Positions 15,775 to 20,990 of a stretch of 20,990 bases of DNA are shown here, piece by piece (position 1 is the first letter of the stretch; every line of letters starts with the position of its first letter). Location: the NCBI GenBank assembly GCA_024693165.1, contig JAILLM010000010.1:1-20990 (forward strand), in the 5' to 3' direction. The translations under genes and the position numbers were made by a program. The DNA is from Bacilli bacterium. GTDB lineage: Bacteria; Bacillota_I; Bacilli_A; RF39; UBA660. The notes under the pieces are model-generated. The model was not told the DNA's origin. It worked only from the letters and a program-made list of their open reading frames with translations, and did not search any database.

Positions 15775-16382
15775 GTCTTTTGATCAATCATTCCTTCTTC
15801 TTTAAGATACTTAAGTTCTCTTATCATAGCACTTCTATCTACTGAGATATATCTTGCTAATGTAGATAAACTAAATGGAAGAGTAATGCTTTTTGATCCT
15901 TGCTCTTTGGATAGTTGTTTGAAGTAAGTGAGTAATTTATTTCTTATTGTTTTTTTAGTTAAAATATCTATTCTTTTATTCTTAAGTGACATTTGTTCAA
16001 ATATAATAGTAAGTAAGTTTTGTACGAATGTAATATAGAAGTCACTTTTAATAAATTCGGCATTTTCGATTTCTCGATAATCAATAAAAGTAACGATTGT
16101 ATTTTCTTTAGTTACAATAGAACATTCATCTGAAAGTACGATAGAGTAAATGGTAGAACCAAATATATCGTTAGTAATTAATTCGTCTATTAATGTTTCA
16201 TTACCATCATAGTCAGTTTGTATTATATCTATACTTCCTGAATCAATAATACCAATGGAATTTGTTCTATCCATATAGTCAATAATATTTAATCCCTTTG
16301 TAAACTTTACAGTGCTTGCTCTAAAAATTTTAAACAGCTTTTCCTTGTTTTTTAGGGAAATATTTTCAAATAAATTTTTCAC
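15750..16382 (-). CDS. Crp/Fnr-family transcriptional regulator
   Basis: A 210-residue regulator. The N-terminal part (about 1-120) fits a cNMP-binding-like beta barrel (KFTKGLNIIDYMD, then IGIIDSGSIDIIQTDYDG). A dimerisation helix spans about 115-150, and a C-terminal winged helix-turn-helix has LSTLARYISVDRSAMIREL (172-190) as the DNA-binding core. There is a single cysteine (87), so it lacks the four-Cys iron-sulphur site of classical FNR; its signal is unknown. The start is GTG 16382 with AAGGATG upstream. It is divergent from nrdD-nrdG and shares a 128-base intergenic region with a perfect palindrome, making nrdDG a likely target. Comparable Crp-type regulators in Clostridia and Bacilli control redox or anaerobic genes. 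Confidence 0.88.
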   Translation of the reverse strand: MKNLFENISLKNKEKLFKIFRASTVKFTKGLNIIDYMDRTNSIGIIDSGSIDIIQTDYDGNETLIDELITNDIFGSTIYSIVLSDECSIVTKENTIVTFIDYREIENAEFIKSDFYITFVQNLLTIIFEQMSLKNKRIDILTKKTIRNKLLTYFKQLSKEQGSKSITLPFSLSTLARYISVDRSAMIRELKYLKEEGMIDQKTKKIRLYY

Positions 16383-16402
16383 TTTACATCATCCTTGTAA
16401 AA

Positions 16403-16431
16403 ATTTTATCAAATTTAGTAAAAAGTTGCAA
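16403..16431 (-). promoter_or_regulatory. Promoter of the Crp/Fnr-family gene
   Basis: On the minus strand TTGCAA (16431-16426), a 17-bp spacer and TAAAAT (16408-16403). The -35 box is half of the 14-bp palindrome, so binding there would block this promoter. This suggests autorepression. The predicted start is near 16396. Confidence 0.6.
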
Positions 16432-16438
16432 TTGCAAC
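16425..16438. promoter_or_regulatory. Perfect palindrome, probable Crp/Fnr-family operator
   Basis: GTTGCAATTGCAAC is identical to its own reverse complement. It resembles the two-fold TTGAT-N4-ATCAA layout of FNR/ArcR-type sites. Its centre (16431.5) is 41.5 bases upstream of the nrdD start predicted from TATAAT, the classic class II activator position. It also covers the -35 of the divergent regulator gene. Sequence is seen; the binding protein is inferred. Confidence 0.6.
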
Positions 16439-16460
16439 AAATGATATTTTAACAATATAT

Positions 16461-16466
16461 TATAAT
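16461..16466 (+). promoter_or_regulatory. -10 box of the nrdD-nrdG-dut operon
   Basis: Perfect TATAAT with no recognisable -35 at 16-18 bases (16438-16443 reads CAAATG). This is usual for activator-dependent promoters. The predicted start is 16473. A second, weaker reading (TTGCAA 16432-16437, 18 bases, TATATT 16456-16461) would use the palindrome's right half as -35. Confidence 0.65.
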
Positions 16467-16473
16467 GAGACTG

Positions 16474-16490
16474 TGATAGAGATACTATCA
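16474..16490 (+). promoter_or_regulatory. 5'-end hairpin of the nrdD transcript
   Basis: TGATAG (16474-16479) pairs with CTATCA (16485-16490) around AGATA. It begins one base after the predicted transcript start, a position where hairpins often shield mRNA 5' ends from decay. The nrdD ribosome site (GGAGAGG) is left free downstream. Confidence 0.35.
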
Positions 16491-16510
16491 AGGAATGGAG
16501 AGGAAATAAA

Positions 16511-18718
16511 ATGAAAGTTATCAAAAGAGATGGACATGTCGTTGACTATAGCCCTGATAAGATAGAAGCGGCAATCCAAAAAGCTAACGCTGAAGTTGAT
16601 GAAGAGTTTCAAGCTTCCAGCGTACAAATCAAAAACATTATTAAGTACATTGAAAAATTAGGAAAGAAAAGAATTTTAGTTGAAGATATTCAAGATATTA
16701 TTGAAACTAAGCTTATGTCTATTGGTAAATATGAACTTGCGAAACATTATATTACTTATAGATATACAAGAGAATTAGTTAGAAAAGCTAACTCAACTGA
16801 TAGAGCTATTAAAGAACTTATTGATGGAGAATCTGAATATTGGAACACTGAAAACTCAAATAAGAATGCAAAGGTTGTAACAACTCAAAGAGATTATCTT
16901 GCTGGTATTACTAGTACAGATATTACTAAGAGATTCTTATTACCTGAAGATATAGTTACTGCTCATGAAGAAGGTATTATTCACTTCCATGATGCAGATT
17001 ATTTTGCACAAAATGCATTACACAACTGTGATTTAATTAACTTAGATGATATGTTACAAAATGGAACTAATGTTAATGGAGTTATGATTGAAAAACCACA
17101 TAGATTCTTAACTGCTATGACAATTGCTACACAATTAATTACAGCAGTATCAAGTTCTCAATATGGTGGAGCTACAATTACTTTAACTCATTTAGCACCA
17201 TTTATTAGATTATCTAAAGAAGCTTATCAAAAGAAATATAAAGCTCGTAAGTTAACTGCAGCTCAAATTAAGAAGTTTGTAGAAGAAGACTTAAAGAAAG
17301 AAATTACAGATGGAGTACAAACTTTCCAATATCAAATTAATTCAATGACAACAACAAACGGACAAGCACCATTCTTAAGTGTTTGTATGTATTTAGGGGA
17401 AACAGAAGAATATAAAGAAGAATTAGCATTATTAATTGAAGAATTCTTACGTCAAAGAATTCAAGGTATGAAGAATGAAAATGGTGTTTATATTACACCA
17501 GCATTCCCAAAACTATTATATGTTCTTGAAGAAGATAATATTAAGAAGGACTCTAAATATTATTATTTAACTGAATTAGCAGCTGAATGTACTTCAAAAC
17601 GTATGGTTCCAGATTACATTTCTGAAAAAGTTATGAAAGAACTTAAGAAAAATGAATATGGAGTAGGAGAATGCTATCCATGTATGGGATGTCGTTCATT
17701 CTTAACACCTGATAGAGGAATTAGTAGAGGAAATGTTGCTAAGGCTAAAAATTATAAAGAAGGCGTTGGCAAATACTATGGTAGATTCAACCAAGGTGTT
17801 GTTACTATCAACTTAGTAGATGTAGCACTTTCTAGTGATAAAGATATGGAAACATTCTGGGAAATTATGGAAGATAGACTAGAATTATGCCATAGAGCAT
17901 TACAAATTAGACACAAACGTCTTTCTAAGGCTACTAGTGATGTTGCTCCTATTTTATGGCAACATGGTGCTTTAGCTAGACTTGATAAGGGTGAATCTAT
18001 ACATGATTTATTACATGGAGGATATTCAACTATTAGTTTAGGTTATGCTGGTCTTTATGAATGTGTTAAGTTTATGACTGGACATTCTCACACTGACCAT
18101 GGTAAAGGATATGACTTTGCTATTGAAGTAATGCAAAAATTAAATGATAAATGTAAAGAATGGAAAGAAGCAGAAGATATTGATTATTCAGTATATGGAA
18201 CTCCAATTGAATCTACTACTTATAAATTTGCTAAATGCTTAAGAGATAGATTTGGAGTTATTAAAGGAATTACAGATAGAAATTATATTACTAATTCATA
18301 TCATGTTCCTGTATTTGAACAAATTGATGCATTCACTAAATTAAAACTTGAAAGTGAATTCCAAAAACTTTCTCCAGGTGGTGCAATTTCTTATATTGAA
18401 ACTGCTAACCTTTCAAATAATATTCCAGCTGTACTTGAAGTTATTAATTTCATTTATGATAACATCATGTATGCAGAATTAAATAGTAAGTTTGACTATT
18501 GCCAAGCTTGTGGTTATACTGGAGAAATTTTGATTGATGAAAATCTTGAATGGTATTGCCCAAACTGTGGTAACAGAGATCATGATAAATTAAATGTTGC
18601 AAGACGTACTTGTGGTTATATTGGATCTAACTTCTGGAATAAAGGAAGAACTCAAGAAATTAAAGAAAGAGTAATTCACTTAGATAACTGCGATGCAGAT
18701 ACTTGTGAATGTAAATAA
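16511..18718 (+). CDS. nrdD: Anaerobic (class III) ribonucleoside-triphosphate reductase
   Basis: Glycyl-radical enzyme that reduces ribonucleoside triphosphates to dNTPs without oxygen; it needs activation by NrdG, the next gene. It has 735 residues, within the normal range. An N-terminal ATP-cone (about 1-95, beginning MKVIKRDGHVVDYSPDKIE) implies allosteric ATP/dATP control. The barrel includes HNCDLINLDDML and a cysteine cluster CYPCMGC (388-394). The C-terminal zinc site has Cys664/667 and Cys683/686. The radical site is RRTCGYIGSNFW with Gly702. After it comes an unusual tail ending CDADTCECK, with Cys727, 732 and 734. The start ATG has GGAGAGG upstream. nrdG overlaps by one base (TAATG), so the two are translationally coupled. 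Its likely controller is the divergent Crp/Fnr-type regulator. Confidence 0.98.
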   Translation: MKVIKRDGHVVDYSPDKIEAAIQKANAEVDEEFQASSVQIKNIIKYIEKLGKKRILVEDIQDIIETKLMSIGKYELAKHYITYRYTRELVRKANSTDRAIKELIDGESEYWNTENSNKNAKVVTTQRDYLAGITSTDITKRFLLPEDIVTAHEEGIIHFHDADYFAQNALHNCDLINLDDMLQNGTNVNGVMIEKPHRFLTAMTIATQLITAVSSSQYGGATITLTHLAPFIRLSKEAYQKKYKARKLTAAQIKKFVEEDLKKEITDGVQTFQYQINSMTTTNGQAPFLSVCMYLGETEEYKEELALLIEEFLRQRIQGMKNENGVYITPAFPKLLYVLEEDNIKKDSKYYYLTELAAECTSKRMVPDYISEKVMKELKKNEYGVGECYPCMGCRSFLTPDRGISRGNVAKAKNYKEGVGKYYGRFNQGVVTINLVDVALSSDKDMETFWEIMEDRLELCHRALQIRHKRLSKATSDVAPILWQHGALARLDKGESIHDLLHGGYSTISLGYAGLYECVKFMTGHSHTDHGKGYDFAIEVMQKLNDKCKEWKEAEDIDYSVYGTPIESTTYKFAKCLRDRFGVIKGITDRNYITNSYHVPVFEQIDAFTKLKLESEFQKLSPGGAISYIETANLSNNIPAVLEVINFIYDNIMYAELNSKFDYCQACGYTGEILIDENLEWYCPNCGNRDHDKLNVARRTCGYIGSNFWNKGRTQEIKERVIHLDNCDADTCECK

Positions 18719-19212
18719 TGAGTAGATACAATAAAATAAGAAAAATGGATATATCAAACGGCCCTGGTGTCAGGGTCTCTATATTCATGCAAGGATGTAT
18801 TTTCCATTGTGAAGGATGTTTTAATCCTGAAACTTGGGATTTTAAATGTGGTAATGAATTCACAGATGAAACTGTTGAAGAAGTTTTAAGACTTTGTGAA
18901 CCAGATCATATCAAAGGTTTATCCATCTTGGGCGGTGAGCCTATGCATCCAAAAAATATTGAGGCTACAACTAAGCTTGCGAAAGAGTTTAAAAAGAGAT
19001 ATCCAAATAAAACTATCTGGTCTTGGACAGGTTTTACTTTTGAAGACATAAAAGATAAAGAAGTATTTAAGTATATTGATGTTTTAATTGATGGACAATT
19101 TAAAATTGCACTTAGAAATCCAAATCTAAGATGGAAAGGTTCATCAAATCAAAGAGTAATTGATGTACAAAAATCCCTTAGGAAGGGTGAAGTTATTTTA
19201 AGCGAGGAGTAA
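18718..19212 (+). CDS. nrdG: Anaerobic ribonucleotide reductase activating protein (radical SAM)
   Basis: Radical S-adenosylmethionine enzyme that installs the glycyl radical on NrdD. It has 164 residues, typical. The 4Fe-4S motif CIFHCEGC (CX3CX2C) uses Cys27, Cys31 and Cys34. It is preceded by NGPGVRVSIFMQG and followed by GLSILGGEPM, with GGEP at 72-75 contacting SAM in this family. A later WSWTGFTFED block and DVLIDGQF match NrdG. The ATG lies within the nrdD stop (TAATG) and there is no good separate ribosome site, so translation probably depends on ribosomes finishing nrdD. The dUTPase gene follows 2 bases later, with its ribosome site inside the end of nrdG. Confidence 0.97.
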   Translation: MSRYNKIRKMDISNGPGVRVSIFMQGCIFHCEGCFNPETWDFKCGNEFTDETVEEVLRLCEPDHIKGLSILGGEPMHPKNIEATTKLAKEFKKRYPNKTIWSWTGFTFEDIKDKEVFKYIDVLIDGQFKIALRNPNLRWKGSSNQRVIDVQKSLRKGEVILSEE

Positions 19213-19214
19213 TT

Positions 19215-19670
19215 ATGACAAGAGGATTTGAAATAGCAAAAGGTTTTGAAGATAAAGATATCAAATTACCAATTAGAAAAACAAGATGTAGTGCTGGTTA
19301 TGATTTTGAAGCAGCTGAAGATACAATCGTTCCTTCTTTTAAAAGAGGATCAGCTCCAACTTTAATCAAAACTGGTATTAAAGCATATATGCAAGATGAT
19401 GAAGTATTATATTTATATAATAGAAGTTCTAATCCAAAGAAAAAAGGACTTGTTCTTGCTAATTCAGTCGGAGTAGTAGATGCAGATTATTATGGAAATT
19501 CAGATAATGATGGACATATAATGTTCGCTTTTTATAATACTCGCGATGAAGATGTTGAAATTAAAAAAGGAGAAGCTATCGGTCAAGGTGTATTTATGAA
19601 ATACTTAATAGCTGATGACGATCAAGCGGGAGGAGAAAGAACTGGCGGTTTTGGTTCTACTTCAAAGTAA
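19215..19670 (+). CDS. dut: dUTP diphosphatase (trimeric dUTPase family)
   Basis: Hydrolyses dUTP to dUMP and pyrophosphate, preventing uracil in DNA and supplying thymidylate synthesis. It has 151 residues, the usual size of the trimeric enzyme. Five family motifs are visible in order: SAGYDFEA (26-33); NRSSNPKKKGLV (69-80); NSVGVVDADYYGN (83-95) with the Asp that activates water (89 or 91); KGEAIGQGVF (118-127); and RTGGFGSTSK (142-151), the flexible C-terminal arm that closes the site. A charged insertion, NSDNDGH, follows motif 3. A dCTP deaminase is less likely given motifs 2 and 5. GAGGAG sits in the end of nrdG. Placement with nrdDG makes one deoxynucleotide operon. Confidence 0.9.
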   Translation: MTRGFEIAKGFEDKDIKLPIRKTRCSAGYDFEAAEDTIVPSFKRGSAPTLIKTGIKAYMQDDEVLYLYNRSSNPKKKGLVLANSVGVVDADYYGNSDNDGHIMFAFYNTRDEDVEIKKGEAIGQGVFMKYLIADDDQAGGERTGGFGSTSK

Positions 19671-19697
19671 AAAGAAAGAGAAATCTTTCTTTTTTTA
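19669..19697 (+). terminator. Rho-independent terminator of the nrdD-nrdG-dut operon
   Basis: An 11-bp perfect stem (19669-19679 with 19684-19694, core AAAGAAAGA/TCTTTCTTT) closed by a GAAA tetraloop and running into a T-tract. It begins at the dut stop codon. Confidence 0.85.
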
Positions 19698-19708
19698 TAA
19701 AAAAATCA

Positions 19709-19737
19709 TTTAAAAACAAATACATATAATGTATAAT
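19709..19737 (+). promoter_or_regulatory. Probable promoter of the membrane-protein gene
   Basis: TTTAAA (19709-19714), a 17-bp spacer and TATAAT (19732-19737). A second TATAAT at 19725-19730 has no -35. The predicted start is near 19744, 19 bases before the ATG. Confidence 0.5.
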
Positions 19738-19762
19738 GTTTTACGAGTTTGGGGGATAATAT

Positions 19763-20302
19763 ATGAAACTTAAAAAATTTAATAATAGAGCTCTAAGATT
19801 AATAACATGTTTTTGTGTTATGTATTTAATTAATTTACCAGAAGTTGTTAAATATACTGATGCTGAAATATTATTTAAAACTAATATTTTAATTATTTTA
19901 GATATATTTGTAGTATCGTGTTTATCTACATTTATTCCTTGTATCCATTATATTAATAAGGGAGAAAAGTTAGATTATGAAACAGGTAAAAGAATAGTAT
20001 TCTTTAATTCTCTTATTGTATTTGCAGTAGGAATGCTTTCGTCAATCTTTATGGTAAAAACATATGGATACTATTTTTTAGTTACAGCATTCTTAGGAAG
20101 TATTTTATTTTACTTTATTAATCTAAATTTATTTGTTGATTATAAATGTGAATGCAAATTTGTTTATAACTTTATATGTTATATTATTGTTATCGTAACA
20201 TTTTTAATAATAGTATGTATTGGTATAAATTTTGTAAGAAGTTCAATTGATCCACCAAATTATAGGATCGAAGAATTAACTTATTATCCAGAATCTAAAT
20301 AG
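19763..20302 (+). CDS. Five-helix integral membrane protein, unknown function
   Basis: I do not recognise this 179-residue protein. About five hydrophobic helices are visible: residues ~11-26, ~35-57, ~73-93, ~98-122 and ~128-155. The N-terminus is basic (MKLKKFNNRALR), which favours a cytoplasmic N-terminus, and a polar tail SIDPPNYRIEELTYYPESK would then lie outside. Several cysteines lie in or near helices. I see no transporter or enzyme signature. The ATG has GGGGGATAA upstream. It has its own promoter and terminator, so it is monocistronic. Amino-acid use (Ile, Phe, Asn, Lys) follows the A/T bias of the window and gives no hint of transfer. Confidence 0.75.
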   Translation: MKLKKFNNRALRLITCFCVMYLINLPEVVKYTDAEILFKTNILIILDIFVVSCLSTFIPCIHYINKGEKLDYETGKRIVFFNSLIVFAVGMLSSIFMVKTYGYYFLVTAFLGSILFYFINLNLFVDYKCECKFVYNFICYIIVIVTFLIIVCIGINFVRSSIDPPNYRIEELTYYPESK

Positions 20303-20325
20303 GTGTAAAAAACACCTATTTTAAT
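20297..20325 (+). terminator. Rho-independent terminator after the membrane-protein gene
   Basis: A perfect 10-bp stem AAATAGGTGT (20297-20306) with ACACCTATTT (20312-20321), an AAAAA loop and a short T-rich tail. The gene's stop codon TAG lies in the left arm. Confidence 0.8.
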
Positions 20326-20354
20326 TTGACTTAAGGTATCTCTAATGTTAGAAT
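20326..20354 (+). promoter_or_regulatory. Promoter of the last, partial gene
   Basis: TTGACT (20326-20331), 17 bp, TAGAAT (20349-20354), with TG at 20346-20347 as an extended -10. The predicted start is near 20361, 24 bases before the ATG. Confidence 0.75.
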
Positions 20355-20384
20355 ATAAAACGTTATTTGAAAGGAGAGGTACAT

Positions 20385-20990
20385 ATGATCAGAAGTAATA
20401 GTTTCGAGAAAAAATATGCTATCCTTGCGCCTTTCATTGTAGATACTAATGTAAGAAATAATATGCTTAATAATAAAGATTTATTAAGTAAATTTGAAAG
20501 ACATTATTCTTTAATTAAAGCTTATGTTAATCAATTATCTATTTGTTTTGATAAAACAACAGCTAAAAAATTAATTGAAGATACTATTATGAAATTACCT
20601 GATGAATTATTAGTTTCATTTATGACAGCTTACTTAAATAGTGAACCTGCTACTAAATATAATAGTAATTGTTTATCTTACTATATGAGATCTGTTAACT
20701 TAGGAAAAGAAGTAGTTAAATATATCGAAGAAAACGGAATTGTTTCAAGCAGAGATTATAAAAACTTGCCAACAATTATAATTGAAAAGAAATTTAATGA
20801 TATTATTTTAAAAAGAGTAATTACTTATGGTGGACAAAATGTATTAATGATGAGAGAACAATTAACTTCTCAAGAAAAAAGTTTATTAGTAAGTTTTATA
20901 GAAACTAATAATTTTGAAGTATTAGATTTACTATTTAGTCCATATTACGAACTTAAGAAGTTACTTGCTTTCTTAAATGCAATTGGTATT
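20385..20990 (+). CDS. Unrecognised protein, 5' part only
   Basis: An open frame of 202 codons runs from ATG 20385 to the window edge without a stop. A strong AAAGGAGAGG ribosome site and a good promoter precede it, so it is a real gene. The start reads MIRSNSFEKKYAILAPFIVD. The rest appears mainly helical and soluble, rich in Leu, Lys, Asn and Tyr, with stretches such as KLIEDTIMKLPDELLVSFM and a later ITYGGQNVLMMREQL. There is no signal peptide, membrane segment or catalytic motif that I can name. Two cysteines are seen, near residues 54 and 95. Function unknown. Confidence 0.75.
   Translation, partial: MIRSNSFEKKYAILAPFIVDTNVRNNMLNNKDLLSKFERHYSLIKAYVNQLSICFDKTTAKKLIEDTIMKLPDELLVSFMTAYLNSEPATKYNSNCLSYYMRSVNLGKEVVKYIEENGIVSSRDYKNLPTIIIEKKFNDIILKRVITYGGQNVLMMREQLTSQEKSLLVSFIETNNFEVLDLLFSPYYELKKLLAFLNAIGI

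Noticed and set aside
15750..16382. Naming the regulator FNR
   Set aside because: It has only one cysteine and lacks the N-terminal or C-terminal iron-sulphur cysteine sets, so only the family level is supported.
1..20990. tRNA, rRNA, CRISPR, insertion sequence or prophage
   Set aside because: No cloverleaf-like G/C-rich segment, spacer-repeat array, transposase or phage gene was seen on either strand.

Overview
This window looks like a chromosomal housekeeping segment from a low-GC Bacillota (Firmicutes) bacterium. The base composition is strongly A/T-rich, Shine-Dalgarno sequences precede almost every gene, and the gene blocks (rnc-smc, hrcA-grpE-dnaK-dnaJ with a CIRCE operator) are typical of that phylum. 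Tryptophan is always TGG and the tryptophan-containing genes read through intact under the standard code, so this is not a TGA=Trp mollicute. The compact SMC (981 residues) and overall style suggest an uncultured gut Bacilli / RF39-like or Erysipelotrichia-like lineage. That placement is inference only.

Layout, left to right. (1) Positions 1-385, minus strand: the 5' part of a lipoprotein resembling zinc/manganese ABC-transporter binding proteins. Its well-formed promoter lies back to back with the start of rnc. (2) 492-7325, plus: rnc (RNase III), smc, a 947-residue cysteine-free coiled-coil/acidic protein with a central membrane-like segment, and a small DUF1292-like protein, ending at a terminator. 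(3) 7375-13925, plus: a CIRCE-controlled heat-shock operon hrcA-grpE-dnaK-[hairpin]-pepF-dnaJ, ending at a terminator that overlaps the dnaJ stop codon. Its GrpE carries an unusual N-terminal array of 13 cysteines in 33 residues, encoded by an 18-bp tandem repeat. (4) 13989-15753, plus: two unrecognised, mutually similar proteins, each with an HExxH...NEG(I/M)T arrangement like gluzincin-type metallopeptidases. (5) 15750-16382, minus: a Crp/Fnr-family regulator convergent with region 4 and divergent from region 6. (6) 16511-19670, plus: an anaerobic deoxynucleotide operon of nrdD, nrdG and a dUTPase. (7) 19763-20302: a five-helix membrane protein of unknown function. (8) 20385 to the edge: an unrecognised partial gene.

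How the genes work together. Region 3 is a self-regulated chaperone unit: HrcA represses at CIRCE, and GrpE and DnaJ serve DnaK. An oligoendopeptidase is inserted between dnaK and dnaJ behind a hairpin that could tune downstream expression. Region 6 makes dNTPs without oxygen (NrdD activated by NrdG) and clears dUTP. A perfect 14-bp palindrome between the regulator and nrdD is centred at exactly -41.5 from the start site predicted from the nrdD -10 box. The same palindrome overlaps the -35 of the regulator's own promoter. This is the geometry expected if the Crp/Fnr protein activates nrdDG and controls itself.

The strongest candidates for undescribed biology are the cysteine-array GrpE, the tandem HExxH pair, and the large smc-linked protein that sits where ftsY is often found. 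No tRNA, rRNA, CRISPR array, insertion sequence or prophage gene was seen. No stretch over 300 bases lacks a gene.
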